Below, one piece after another: positions 45,156 to 54,694 of a DNA stretch of 63,484 nt. Source of the stretch: Verrucomicrobiota bacterium (GTDB taxonomy: Bacteria; Verrucomicrobiota; Verrucomicrobiia; Limisphaerales; DSYF01); NCBI GenBank assembly GCA_025457615.1, contig JALOTZ010000011.1:1-63484 (forward strand), given 5' to 3'. Below the pieces are notes generated by a model. It was not told where the DNA came from and did not search any database. It saw only the letters and a program-made list of their open reading frames with translations. A program made the translations under genes and the position numbers. Each line of letters opens with the position of its first letter. The stretch's first letter is position 1.

Positions 45156-45262
45156 CTAGGCTTAAGGTGGATTGGCCCCGAGCATCCACGCAATTCCCAG
45201 CGGATGGGGCTGGCCAAACAGTTTCACAATGGTTTCCTCTTCTCAAGAAAAGTCTCCACTTC

Positions 45263-45724
45263 TTACCGTGCAATTTGCACCCAGCGACCGAGCCGGTGCG
45301 GCCCGCGATTGATGGGGGGTGTGTCCTTCAAGATGATTTCCAGATTCAGGTGGCCGGCGGAGATCGTGTTGAATTCCAAGCCCCAGCCGTTGCCCCAGGA
45401 AATCTTCCTCGAACCTTCCAGATAAGGATGGGCGCTGCGGTCGCAGCGGATCTGTTCGGTCCAGAACACCCGCTGCTTCAGTTGAAACTCCCATGGGCGC
45501 AGCAGCCCGCTATGACATTCGAGCGAACCCGGCGGAATGATTTCGCTCCAGGCATTCTCCGGGTGCGTAAAAATGATGCGCCGCTCAGCCTTGAGCGCGT
45601 TGGTCTTTTTCGCCAATTCAGTCTTTTGCCGGTTTTCATCGCTCCCGGCAATCTCGCGGACACGAGCGGCCAATCGGCGCAGCAATTCGCGCTCTTTCGG
45701 GAGGATGGGTGCGGGTGCGGTCAT
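45263..45724 (-). pseudogene. N-terminal fragment of a URO-D-related (COG0407-like) protein
   Basis: 153 residues. ERELLRRLAARVREIAGSD, then KAERRIIFTHPENAWSEIIP and LRPWEFQLKQRVFWTEQIRC, resemble the first 100 residues of a URO-D-like family of about 400 residues. The rest of the barrel is missing: the frame ends after WGNGWGLEFNTISA and a divergent tail. The ATG overlaps the stop of the toroid glycosidase by 4 nt, so it is still translated. Deletion of the 3' part is the simplest reading; a short independent protein is the alternative. Confidence 0.5.
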
Positions 45725-47406
45725 CGAGGGGAATGTATGGTACGAAACCGAAAACTTGTTTCGGACAATAGCAGGTACACGCTCGCCGTCCAGGTGTAGG
45801 CGCGGTCGCGCAACCCTTCACCGGTAAGAGCGTTGAAATTTTCCGCGAAGCCGCTGCGCTCGCACATGCGGCAAAAGCGCCGGGCGATGGTGTCGGCGAG
45901 TTTGGTCTCGCCTGCGGAGCGGAGTCCGTCCACCAGCAGCATTGTGGGCGGCGACCAGATGGGGCCGCGCCAGTAGCCATCGGGAACATAATGGGGGCTT
46001 TGGGGATGCTCTGTCGCCAAACCGTGCGTGGTAAGGTGTCGCTTCACGCCGGCCACCAGCTTCTTGCGAATCTCGGCGGGCAACCGCTTGCCCAGAACCA
46101 GCGGGAGAAAAGTCAGCAGGCATTGCGCCGTCGAGTAAACCTCATGGCTGCCGGAGCGCTTCGCGACGAAGGTTTCGCCCGTCCATGAGTGTGCCAGCAG
46201 TTTCTCCAACAGCTCATCGGCGCGGCGACTCCACTTTGGCGCGTCCGCCCTTTTTCCAAGCTTTTGCGCGACTTCCGCCAAAGTGTCCATCTGCACGATA
46301 AGAAACGCCGCCAGATCCGGCCCTTCCACCGGCATGCCTTGCGCAAAGGCCGTGGCATTGTCCCAGCCGGAATCGTTCCCGTGATTGTATTGCGGCAGCC
46401 CGTCGCCATCGTCGTCGCGGTATTTCAGCCACCAGTCCGTCCAGCGCGCGAGCCGGGGGTAGATTTCTTTCAGCCGTGCCGGCGTGACAGCTTGGGAATG
46501 GTTCATCATCCAGCGCAACGCCCAGCCGTGAATCGGGGGCTTGGTAAAGTTCCACACCAACGCCGAGTCGTTGACCACATCGGGCAACATCCCGCTCGGA
46601 TGCTGGTGATCGAAGATGACCATGAGCTGATCCCACGCGAGGTCGGGCTGCCGCCGCGCCAGCGCCATGGCGTTGAAGCAATGATCCCAGCTCCAGACGT
46701 TGACCATCCAGTTCTTCGACATCAGCATGGCCGGACGGCGGTAATGCCCTTCGGCGGCCACGATAGAAGTCCAGAGAACATAGCTTGCCAGTTCGGGCGC
46801 ATTGCCGCGCCAGCGGGCGAACTCTGTCTGCACAGCTAAAGCGCAATCATCGAAATTGCGCGCATAGGTCTGCGGTTTCCAAGTGGCCCGGAATTCTTCG
46901 ATGGCAACCTCCCATGCGTCACCGCAGGTTTCGACGGTGATGGACTCAGCCTTTTCAGCATGCCACGGCGCGTCCACCTTCACACCGCCTTGCAACGCGG
47001 AGATCATCAACTGAATGCGCGCCGTGAAGTGGTTGATCATCCAGCGCTCGGCGGCGGGCATGGCGTAATCGTAGCTGGAGGTCTTGGCGCTCAACCGCAG
47101 GCCGACACCCTGGCCGCGCAGCCGAACCGTCTTGGCATCTTGAAAACAAATCTCCGCGACGCCACCGCCGCCTTCGAGCCGCAGCTTTTCGGGAGAGGCG
47201 ATTTCTCGCGCCGGAATAACCTTGCCGTTGCGCACAAGTTCCACGCGGAAGATCTCGCGGTCGCGCATGTCCACGCCGCCATGCACCGTGCGCAGGTAGA
47301 GCGCGGGCACTTTGCCGAGTTCCTTGGCGCGTCTGGACGTGAGCCGGTTGAAGCTCAAATACGAGCCGGCAAAACTGAACGGAACTTTTTCGAGGTCGAA
47401 GGTCAT
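45721..47406 (-). CDS. (alpha/alpha)6-toroid glycosidase, GH63/GH37-like
   Basis: 561 residues without a signal peptide. The catalytic half has VWSWDHCFNAMALARRQPDL, YNHGNDSGWDNATAFAQGMP and VPDGYWRGPIW, the motifs of family 63 and trehalase-like alpha-glucosidases, including the general acid Asp in GWDN. The N-terminal 170 residues are a beta-sandwich. It may remove alpha-linked glucose or mannosylglycerate-type residues. It follows the GH78-like gene by 12 bp. Confidence 0.75.
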   Translation of the reverse strand: MTFDLEKVPFSFAGSYLSFNRLTSRRAKELGKVPALYLRTVHGGVDMRDREIFRVELVRNGKVIPAREIASPEKLRLEGGGGVAEICFQDAKTVRLRGQGVGLRLSAKTSSYDYAMPAAERWMINHFTARIQLMISALQGGVKVDAPWHAEKAESITVETCGDAWEVAIEEFRATWKPQTYARNFDDCALAVQTEFARWRGNAPELASYVLWTSIVAAEGHYRRPAMLMSKNWMVNVWSWDHCFNAMALARRQPDLAWDQLMVIFDHQHPSGMLPDVVNDSALVWNFTKPPIHGWALRWMMNHSQAVTPARLKEIYPRLARWTDWWLKYRDDDGDGLPQYNHGNDSGWDNATAFAQGMPVEGPDLAAFLIVQMDTLAEVAQKLGKRADAPKWSRRADELLEKLLAHSWTGETFVAKRSGSHEVYSTAQCLLTFLPLVLGKRLPAEIRKKLVAGVKRHLTTHGLATEHPQSPHYVPDGYWRGPIWSPPTMLLVDGLRSAGETKLADTIARRFCRMCERSGFAENFNALTGEGLRDRAYTWTASVYLLLSETSFRFRTIHSPR

Positions 47407-47418
47407 CGTGCGAACATG

Positions 47419-48987
47419 TCATTTGAATTGCGGATGCCGCAGAAACCACGACGGCGTGCAACTCCAGGCGTGGCAATAGCTGTTCAGCTGGGCGTTCTCG
47501 TAAGGTGAGGCAAAGTGATCGGCCGGGTTGAAAACCTCCCAGAAGGTGTCTGCACCGAGATCGAGCATTTTTCCCCAGTATTGCTCCATCAGATGCAATC
47601 CCGTAGCGCGATCCCCCGCGAGATGGAAGGCATGGACAACGTGATGCCAGAGATACGGACCGGCGGGTTGCAAATAGGCAGGGTCATTGAGCGCCGGGTG
47701 CAAGACCGCGCGCGCCTCGGCATCCTGAACCACGCCGGCGAGAATCATCCACGCGGTCGTGGCCAGCGAGCGTTGCGCCTGCGGGCCGCTGATGAAATTG
47801 CCCGCCGCATCCCGCCATTGCTCGTGCGCGATGCGGCTCAAGGTCTCGGCCCGGGCGGTGAAACCGCTCAGCGCCTCATCATCCTCCACTTTGGCGGCGA
47901 GCTTGGCGGCTTCGCGCAGAACGTAAATGGCCAGTCCCAAAAACGCGCCTTCGCGATGGAGTTTCGGCTGCCAGTCCATGAACGTCCAGCCGAACGGGTC
48001 GCCAGCGGGAAGTTTTCCGGCGGCGTCCAAAGCACCGGTGATGGTGGCAACCTGATGTCTGGCAACCGGCCAAAGCTCGCGCCCGGTTTCCCAATCGCCG
48101 GATTCAACGGCGTAATCCAGCAGCGTCGGCACGAATAACAATGCGTAGTCCGCCATGAGGTTGTTGGACGGCAGCGGCTGTGGCTTCTCAAACACACAGG
48201 CTTCCACGAGTCCATCCGGACGCGCCAAGCCCGCAAAGAGCAACAGGCAGCGTTTGACGACATCGAAGCGGCGGAACGTGACGGCGTTGGCCAAGGCCTG
48301 AAGGCGCAAGTCGCCGAGCCAGAGCCGGCGGTCACGCTTCGGGCCGTCTTCGAACACCGTGTGCAGACAATTGCGGAGCGTGCGCACGGCCACTGCGTCA
48401 ATCGCGGCCAGCTTGTGCGTCAGGCCCGCCGGCGGTGCAACCGGTTCGATCACCGCGCCCGATGTCCGGGCGATCACGCTGGCAATCCGCACCCGATGTT
48501 GGCGGGAAAGGCCGGTCACCGAAATGCGAACGAACCGGAAGGCGAAGCGGCGCGCCAAGGCAACTGTGCCGGGCACATCATCCAGATGAACCGTCTCCTC
48601 TTGCAGCCAGGTGCGGGCGAGCATGTTGCTGTGGAACGGCTCGCGCGGCGCGGCGATTTCGATCGGCATTTCACCCAGCAGGACGTGCAGGCGAACCGGC
48701 GCATCCACCCCCCGCGTGGCGGCTTCCAGACTGATTTCCAGACTGCCGACCAGATGCGTGCCAAAGTCCAGGTCCACAGAATCGCCTTCAGACAATTCAC
48801 GGCTCGCGAGGTCAACGAGTGAGCATCCGGCGGCGGCCCGCCAGCCTTGAAAGGCCGCTGCATCGTCAACAAACCGGGCTTCATGCACCGGACTCACGGC
48901 TTCGGAATGCAGCGCGGGTTTCAAACGCTCGGCCTCATCGAGCCAGCGGGCACGAATGGCCTGGTTGGTGATCCAATGATTATTCAT
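47419..48987 (-). CDS. GH78-like alpha-L-rhamnosidase-type protein
   Basis: 522 residues, shorter than typical family 78 enzymes (about 900). The catalytic toroid has HTVFEDGPKRDRRLWLGDLR, the DGPxRDRxxWxGD motif that holds the general acid region, and CHAWSCTPSWFLR near the C-terminus, as in rhamnosidases. The N-terminus may be a reduced carbohydrate-binding part. Rhamnose from pectin (RG-I) is a plausible substrate. It is 12 bp before the GH63-like gene. Confidence 0.75.
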   Translation of the reverse strand: MNNHWITNQAIRARWLDEAERLKPALHSEAVSPVHEARFVDDAAAFQGWRAAAGCSLVDLASRELSEGDSVDLDFGTHLVGSLEISLEAATRGVDAPVRLHVLLGEMPIEIAAPREPFHSNMLARTWLQEETVHLDDVPGTVALARRFAFRFVRISVTGLSRQHRVRIASVIARTSGAVIEPVAPPAGLTHKLAAIDAVAVRTLRNCLHTVFEDGPKRDRRLWLGDLRLQALANAVTFRRFDVVKRCLLLFAGLARPDGLVEACVFEKPQPLPSNNLMADYALLFVPTLLDYAVESGDWETGRELWPVARHQVATITGALDAAGKLPAGDPFGWTFMDWQPKLHREGAFLGLAIYVLREAAKLAAKVEDDEALSGFTARAETLSRIAHEQWRDAAGNFISGPQAQRSLATTAWMILAGVVQDAEARAVLHPALNDPAYLQPAGPYLWHHVVHAFHLAGDRATGLHLMEQYWGKMLDLGADTFWEVFNPADHFASPYENAQLNSYCHAWSCTPSWFLRHPQFK

Positions 48988-49190
48988 GGAAGCGACGCAG
49001 GAGTGATGGTGACGTGCTCGTAGCTGGCTTCGGCCGCCGTGCCGGGCTTGGCGGTGTTCAGCAAAATCCCGAAATGCATTCGGGCATCAAGTTTGGCTTG
49101 GGAGCGATAGTGTTTTTCGTTTTCCGGTGGATGGGAGTAAAAATCCACCTTGGTGAGTTCTGGCGCGAAGCTTTTGTTGCGTTTGAGCAC
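48984..49190 (-). pseudogene. C-terminal fragment of a concanavalin-like (DUF1349-type) protein
   Basis: The frame opens with GTG at 49190 after TGA and TAA. It reads KLDARMHFGILLNTAKPGTA and AEASYEHVTITPASLP, the ending expected of a DUF1349/LamG-like beta-sandwich. It overlaps the 3' end of the beta-helix/phosphatase gene in a different frame and the GH78-like start by 4 nt. Likely a stub left by a deletion. Confidence 0.45.
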
Positions 49191-52072
49191 GGTTTATCAT
49201 TCAGTCTTTCGAGCGTATAAGTGCCGTCGGCATTGCGTCGGAGGATGGTGACCTTGGCGTTTTCGAGGTAAATCTTTTCCTCGATCTCCCCCTTCGTCAT
49301 CAGCTCGACCAGCCGGCCTCCCATGAGCGAATGGCCAACGACCAGCAGCGTCCGGCCCGCCGTCGTGGCGTAATCATCTATCTGCGCCTTGGCCAACCGG
49401 ATTTGCTCCAGGCCGTCTTGATAAGTGTCCACCTTGAGCCAATAGCGGGAAGAGTCGGTGGGGAATACGAACTGTGCCGCACAGTCCTGCGGAAGCTGAA
49501 TTTCACCGGCAGGAAGCAATTGGCCCGTGGCAGCCAGTTGCCGGGCTTCGCCCTTCTGGTTGCAACATTCGTGCAGCGTCGGCCAGATCTCGGCCTTCTG
49601 GTGAGTTGCCTCAAGATACGGCAGAATGGTCCGGAGCGCGCGCTCCGCCGGACTGACGGCAATTCTGTCGAACTCAAACGGCTCAAGTTTTTGGACCAGT
49701 TCCTGGGCCTGTTGCTTCCCCAAATCGGTCAGCAACGATTGCCGGTTTGCGCTGTAGTCGCCCGTGGCGTTGGCCAGCGTTTGCACATGGCGGACAAAAA
49801 CGACCCGCGTCGGCTCGCCGGGATTCGAGAGGGCGGCATTCGTTGCCGACGATGGCGAGGAATGATTTCCTTTCCATGCTTCATGGCCGGCGCGCCACGC
49901 GGGCAAGCCGGCGGGCAATGCGCCGACGTCGCGGCTGGCAGAAATGGCGGGCACGGCGAGTCCGTTCACGGGCGTCAGAGCCCGCGCCTGCGCCTTGCCC
50001 GTGATTTTGCCAGCATCTTTGGTCGGCACAAGGGCGGCGGGAAACTCGCTGCCCCCGGTCAGGCCCAGTTCTGGCGCGCTGCGACCACTGACGTTGTTGT
50101 CCACCACCCGGTTGAACTTGGCATCGCCTTCAAAATCTATGGGTTTGAACGAGGCGCTTTGATCCGTCAGCAAAATCACATTGTCAGCGATCAGCGTATC
50201 TTTGAGGTCGGCCGCGCTGTTCTTGACCACGCCGTAAGGGCCATGTCGCGACGGCCCGCCGCCGATGGTGCGCACGGCGATGGTGTTGTTCAGCACCACA
50301 TAACCCGCCGGGCCGAGCTTGCCCTTTTCGAGTTCGTTTTGAAGGTGGATGCCCCATTCCACATTCCAAATGACGTTGTGATCAATCAACCAGCGCGCGC
50401 AGTAGTCTGGATAAATTCCGCTGGCCGTGAACGCCCGCGCGCCAGGCAGGTCGTCCACGTTCTCATGAGTATCGTGAATCCAATTATGATCCACGCGCAG
50501 ATAGCGCGCATCACCGGCGGCGTTGTAAATCCCGCCCTGATCCCAGTCCTGAATGCCAAACCCGCTGATGTCGTTGTGATGAATGCGCGCCTTCCAATCG
50601 CTGCCATCGGACGGATCGCTGCGATACAGCGTGCGCGGCAGCAGCGCGGAACGTCCGGTGCGGCGGATGGTGTTCCAGGCGATTTCGTGGTCGCTCGATC
50701 CCCGTCCGGTCACGCCGGTATGAATCGCGCAGCAGTCGTTGGCGGCGTAACCGGTGTCCTCGATGAGATTGCCCAGAATGCGATGTTCGCGCCCGATGGC
50801 GGTGATGCCGTTGCCCGCCGAGTAGCGGATGCGGCAGCCGTTGATGCGATGATTGCGACCGGAAAGAACGATGCCGGAGGATTGTCCCCACTGGCCGAAG
50901 AAGTGCCCGCTGACGTCCGTGAAATGGCTGAGGTAGCGGGCATCGAGATTCTCCAGAACCACTCCGGTGCTGGGGGCATCCTGGTAGGCATTGATCTGAT
51001 GAAACGGTTCATTCGCCAGGCCGCGCGCGGCATTTCGCCACGGATAGCGGGCTTTGCCGGTGGCGTCGTAGCCGATGTTGTCGCCGCCGCTGTCGCGGTC
51101 GGTGGTGATGGTGCAGGCGTGAATTTTGAATCCACGCAGGGTGATGTAGCTCTTACCGGTGAGGTCAAAGGCATACTCGCGTTTCTTGGCACTGACGCGG
51201 CCTTCGAGCGGCTGACCGTCGGGCGATTTCAGGTAAAGAACACCGGCGGCCTTGTCATGAAACCACTCGCCCGGCGCGTCGAGCAATTCGAGCTTGTTGA
51301 AAAGGAAGTAGCGTGATTTGTCAGCCAGCGTGTTCTGTTTGAAATCCTTGCCGCTGTCGCTGCGGGATTGATACGTCCATTGGTTGCTGTTCACGGCGAT
51401 GATCCGGCCCGTGAGAAGCCAGGACCAAGCATCCCAGTTGGGTTGCAGCATGACTTCCGCGCCGACTGCGGCACTGGCTGGCAAATTAAACTCCGCATCC
51501 TCCAATGTGCCAGTCGTCCAGTTGGAGGACTGATCGCGGTTCTTGCTGATGAATTTCTCCGTCACCGCCTTGGTGGGGAAAGAAGGATCAAGCGTCTTGG
51601 CATTCGGCCAGCGGGCGTCAAGCATCATCTGGCCGTCCACAAAAAGCTGATCCGCCTGATTGCGAACCTTCGCATCATAAAGATTCGTACCGTCGCCCGG
51701 CGTGGCGCGGCTGAACCAGTCACCGGCCATCGTCGCCTGCTCGATGCCGTCTTTCCACGGCTTCCAACCCGTGACCGGGTCGCTGCCGTCAATCAAAACG
51801 GCCTCGCCTTTCGCGGCCTGAAAGATGATCGGCTTGTCTGCTTCGCCAGAGCGCGCGGGCGCAACGGTCTCGCGGTAAGTGCCCGCATGAACAGTCACCG
51901 TGTCGCCCGGCAACGCCTTCTGGGCGGCAGCCTGAATGGTGCGCAGCGGCTTGTCTGCCGTGCCGGGATTGGCGTCATCGCCGGACACAGCCACATGGTA
52001 TTCAGCGGCTATCGCGGTCAGACCGGCTAAAATGCTAACGACGACCAGAGCAATGTGATGTTGCGCTTTCAT
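49058..52072 (-). CDS. Secreted right-handed beta-helix protein fused to a histidine phosphatase domain
   Basis: 1004 residues. MKAQHHIALVVVSILAGLTA is a signal peptide ending near IAAEYHV. Residues about 24-700 form a right-handed beta-helix with an N-terminal DUF1565-type start (VSGDDANPGTADKPLRTIQA) and repeated coil motifs. A linker then leads to a histidine phosphatase (PhoE/SixA type): VVFVRHVQTLANATG carries the catalytic RH, and LLVVGHSLMGG the second His. The last 40 residues (PCSNATKASRQNSPRWIF and beyond) read like an out-of-frame copy of the downstream stub. Polysaccharide lyase or epimerase activity is possible for the helix. Confidence 0.72.
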   Translation of the reverse strand: MKAQHHIALVVVSILAGLTAIAAEYHVAVSGDDANPGTADKPLRTIQAAAQKALPGDTVTVHAGTYRETVAPARSGEADKPIIFQAAKGEAVLIDGSDPVTGWKPWKDGIEQATMAGDWFSRATPGDGTNLYDAKVRNQADQLFVDGQMMLDARWPNAKTLDPSFPTKAVTEKFISKNRDQSSNWTTGTLEDAEFNLPASAAVGAEVMLQPNWDAWSWLLTGRIIAVNSNQWTYQSRSDSGKDFKQNTLADKSRYFLFNKLELLDAPGEWFHDKAAGVLYLKSPDGQPLEGRVSAKKREYAFDLTGKSYITLRGFKIHACTITTDRDSGGDNIGYDATGKARYPWRNAARGLANEPFHQINAYQDAPSTGVVLENLDARYLSHFTDVSGHFFGQWGQSSGIVLSGRNHRINGCRIRYSAGNGITAIGREHRILGNLIEDTGYAANDCCAIHTGVTGRGSSDHEIAWNTIRRTGRSALLPRTLYRSDPSDGSDWKARIHHNDISGFGIQDWDQGGIYNAAGDARYLRVDHNWIHDTHENVDDLPGARAFTASGIYPDYCARWLIDHNVIWNVEWGIHLQNELEKGKLGPAGYVVLNNTIAVRTIGGGPSRHGPYGVVKNSAADLKDTLIADNVILLTDQSASFKPIDFEGDAKFNRVVDNNVSGRSAPELGLTGGSEFPAALVPTKDAGKITGKAQARALTPVNGLAVPAISASRDVGALPAGLPAWRAGHEAWKGNHSSPSSATNAALSNPGEPTRVVFVRHVQTLANATGDYSANRQSLLTDLGKQQAQELVQKLEPFEFDRIAVSPAERALRTILPYLEATHQKAEIWPTLHECCNQKGEARQLAATGQLLPAGEIQLPQDCAAQFVFPTDSSRYWLKVDTYQDGLEQIRLAKAQIDDYATTAGRTLLVVGHSLMGGRLVELMTKGEIEEKIYLENAKVTILRRNADGTYTLERLNDKPCSNATKASRQNSPRWIFTPIHRKTKNTIAPKPNLMPECISGFC

Positions 52073-52088
52073 ATGGGAATATGCCGAG

Positions 52089-54119
52089 TCACGAATAGAA
52101 ACCAACGGATTCAAGCAGCAGGCGGCCCTTCGCCACCGGCAGGTTGAACGAGCCATCGGGATTACGCGAAAGCGCTTCGCCCGTGCCGAAGACCTGGACC
52201 GATTTCGCTGCGGCGGGCAACCGCAGACTTTCGCCGGCAAACGACCCGCGTTCCTCGATCATGTCAATGGTGAGCGCCTTGCGCACGGGAACGTAGTGGA
52301 GCAGCGTCAGAATGAGATCCTTGCCACGGCGACGCGGATACACTTGCACAGTGGTAGGCAGCCCGTGACCGAACGGCGCAGGCCCGATCAACCGCTGCAT
52401 CGCCAGCCGCCAGGCATCACGCGCCGCGATATTTCCCGACTGGCGATATTCGCGGAAAATTGGATCGGCGAAATAGACGAAACGCTCGCCCGCCACCACC
52501 ACCGGCTGCCCGCTGGACTCGGAGCGCGGCGGCGTCTGCAGGTGCGAGCAATAGCGGACATCGTCGCGTTTGAAATACGGCAGCACCCGCTCCACCAACA
52601 CCTCACAGCCCGGCGCGGACACCACCAACCCTTGCTGATAGAAAACGCGGTCGGTGCGGGCCAGTTCGGTCGAGAGGCCCGGCTTCGTTCGCCAGTAAGC
52701 GGGGAACAGATCCAGTTCGCGCTCGATGCGAATCGGCAGGAAGTCCAAGGACCATTTGCCCGTCGCATCGCAGCCCCCTTTGTGGCTGATGATCAATTTG
52801 CCGCCCGCTTGATAATAGGCGCGCAACTTCTGGACGAACGCGGGCGTCAACGTGCTGCCATCGCCAAGAATCACCACCTCCAACCCGTCAAGCGAGTTCT
52901 CCGCATCGAGCAATTGACACTCATAATGCGACTCTTCGCACATCTGAATTGCGCCCTCGTCCGACTTGGCCGATTCGTCGCCGTCCACACCGGGCGTGCC
53001 GGAAGTGGCAATGCCCACCTGCACCACCGGCGTTGAGTTGGCGTAGAACGGCTCGGCAGCCTCCACTTGGGCATAGACGGCACCAATCAAGTCGTATGCA
53101 GCGGGATCGAGTTTGCCGCGCGGCGGGAGTTGATCGCCAATCGAGTTCGCTCCCCCCAAGGCCTGCGGTCGAAAACACTCGAACTCCAAAGCAGGCTGGG
53201 GTTTCAACCCACCGAAATCGCCCCAAAGCGTCTGGAATCTCCCGGTCATGCCCAACCAGGGCTTGCCCCAGTATCCGGTCGAGCGCGCCAACCGTGGAAA
53301 GTGGTAGTAACCCCAGAAGCCGCTCGGCAGCGACTCGATCTCCATGTGGCTCATGTAAGCATAACGCGCCCGCCCGCCGAGTCCCGCTTCCAGAAACGTG
53401 TCCGATCCGGCATTGAAGAACACCGTGGCTTCCGGTTGCGCCGCGCGGATCACGTCCCAGTAACGCTGGGAGAACGTTTCATGCGCCTTGGCCATGAACC
53501 GCTCGAAGCCAGCCAGTGAATCATCCAGCAGGTGGTATTTCTCCCGGAACTTTCGGGACTCCGGCGACCAGCAAGCACCCTTGGGGAAGAAGCAAATGTC
53601 GTAAAAGAAGCCGTCCACCTCTTTGCCGTAGCGACGCAACACTTCGCGGGTCACGTCCTCGATATGCTGCTGGTATTCCGGATGCAGCCAGTTGAGAAAC
53701 CTCCACTGGCCGGGATGCTTTGAATCCCAGTCGCCAAAGCGACCGTCCCGGAACATGGCGCGCCATTCGGGATGATTCTGTGCGGCCAATGCATCCCAAC
53801 CCACAGTGATGTAAATGGGGCAACGAATACCCTCGCGATGCAGGGCCTGAATCTGCTCGCCCAGCACGTCCCGCCCTGCGGGGGTCAACTGCGGATGCAC
53901 GGCGCAGACCTTGGATGGGTAATAGGTGTAGCCATGGTGGCACTTGGCGAACAGGGTCACGCTGTTGACATGAGCGCGCTTCAGCGTCGCGGCAAACTCG
54001 CGGGCATCAAAATCCTCCGCCACACCGGGAATGTGCGGAGAAGTGTGGAAATCCAGATGGACCTGTCGCTGGTGACGCGCGAACAACCGGATTGTCGGAC
54101 TGATGTTCATAATTTGCAT
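52089..54119 (-). CDS. GHL6-like glycosidase with a beta-galactosidase trimerisation-like domain
   Basis: About 676 residues. The N-terminal barrel (HLDFHTSPHIPGVAEDFDAR, VNSVTLFAKCHHGYTYYPSK and VDGFFYDICFFPKGACW) resembles the hypothetical glycosyl hydrolase 6 family, related to GH29 fucosidases. The C-terminal half (LVVSAPGCEVLVERVLPYF and FVYFADPIFREYRQ) resembles a glutamine-amidotransferase-like trimerisation domain. The likely substrates are plant glycosides. It is the first gene of the polysaccharide operon. Three nearby starts are possible (GTG 54122, ATG 54119, ATG 54110); GGTGGGA supports the ATG at 54119. Confidence 0.7.
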   Translation of the reverse strand: MQIMNISPTIRLFARHQRQVHLDFHTSPHIPGVAEDFDAREFAATLKRAHVNSVTLFAKCHHGYTYYPSKVCAVHPQLTPAGRDVLGEQIQALHREGIRCPIYITVGWDALAAQNHPEWRAMFRDGRFGDWDSKHPGQWRFLNWLHPEYQQHIEDVTREVLRRYGKEVDGFFYDICFFPKGACWSPESRKFREKYHLLDDSLAGFERFMAKAHETFSQRYWDVIRAAQPEATVFFNAGSDTFLEAGLGGRARYAYMSHMEIESLPSGFWGYYHFPRLARSTGYWGKPWLGMTGRFQTLWGDFGGLKPQPALEFECFRPQALGGANSIGDQLPPRGKLDPAAYDLIGAVYAQVEAAEPFYANSTPVVQVGIATSGTPGVDGDESAKSDEGAIQMCEESHYECQLLDAENSLDGLEVVILGDGSTLTPAFVQKLRAYYQAGGKLIISHKGGCDATGKWSLDFLPIRIERELDLFPAYWRTKPGLSTELARTDRVFYQQGLVVSAPGCEVLVERVLPYFKRDDVRYCSHLQTPPRSESSGQPVVVAGERFVYFADPIFREYRQSGNIAARDAWRLAMQRLIGPAPFGHGLPTTVQVYPRRRGKDLILTLLHYVPVRKALTIDMIEERGSFAGESLRLPAAAKSVQVFGTGEALSRNPDGSFNLPVAKGRLLLESVGFYS

Positions 54120-54161
54120 CACATTCCCACCGCCCGCGTCTATTCCAAGCGCTGCGCTGTG

Positions 54162-54434
54162 CTATCGGTAACCGACCCGGATGGCGTTCAGCTGGAACGA
54201 CGCCGGTCTTCGGTGGCGAAGAGCACGCGCTTCTGGATCAGGTCGGCGAACACGCGGATGGTAGTCTCCGGCCCGGCGCAGCGCCAAGGCCTTGTCTCCC
54301 CGCAGGAGTGGCTCGATGGCGCGGCCCAATCTGGCCCAGAATTCAACCTGCCCAGCGATGGACCGTTCGGCGACCTCCCCGGTGAGCCGGGCGTCGAGAA
54401 CCAAAGTGTCAGAAACTTTGACTGGTTGACTCAT
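54162..54434 (-). CDS. ParD-like antitoxin family protein
   Basis: 90 residues. MSQPVKVSDTLVLDARLTGE followed by RSIAGQVEFWARLGRAIEPL is the hallmark of the ParD-like antitoxin family (TA_antitoxin, PF11903), a ribbon-helix-helix DNA-binding protein. The C-terminal 35 residues look unlike the family; a one-base shift would give ETTIRVFADLIQKRVLFATE, a better family ending, so a frameshift is possible. No toxin gene is adjacent. Its start overlaps the upstream small gene by 4 nt. Confidence 0.65.
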   Translation of the reverse strand: MSQPVKVSDTLVLDARLTGEVAERSIAGQVEFWARLGRAIEPLLRGDKALALRRAGDYHPRVRRPDPEARALRHRRPASFQLNAIRVGYR

Positions 54435-54694
54435 GGGGCGAAGGTAGCAAAGTGCCACCCGTCTATTAGCCCGCTGCCTCTGGATCGGAATGGTCGCAGT
54501 CTCCGGTGCTGCCCCGGACACGAGAAGCTTATGAAACTCTTCTGAGCACTGGCCCGACTGCGGTGGTTGCGCACGGCCACTAAAAACTGGATCCTCAGCC
54601 GGGAGGCGGAGACGGTTTGCTGAAGCTCCTCCAGGGGATCCTTGGTCTGCGGCGGTCCTGGTCGAGCAACCGGGGGTTCGAGCACCGCGATCAT
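54431..54694 (-). CDS. Small hypothetical protein, middle gene of a coupled triplet
   Basis: 87 residues. The segment DPLEELQQTVSASRL resembles the opening of a PD-(D/E)XK nuclease, but the remainder (FLVAVRNHRSRASAQKSF) does not continue the fold. It overlaps both neighbours by 4 nt (ATGA), which argues for real coupled translation or for a decayed operon. Function unknown. Confidence 0.35.
   Translation of the reverse strand: MIAVLEPPVARPGPPQTKDPLEELQQTVSASRLRIQFLVAVRNHRSRASAQKSFISFSCPGQHRRLRPFRSRGSGLIDGWHFATFAP

Noticed and set aside
54165..54175. TCGGTAACCGA palindrome upstream of the polysaccharide operon
   Set aside because: It lies inside the ParD-like gene, has an odd centre and short arms, and does not match the operator motif.
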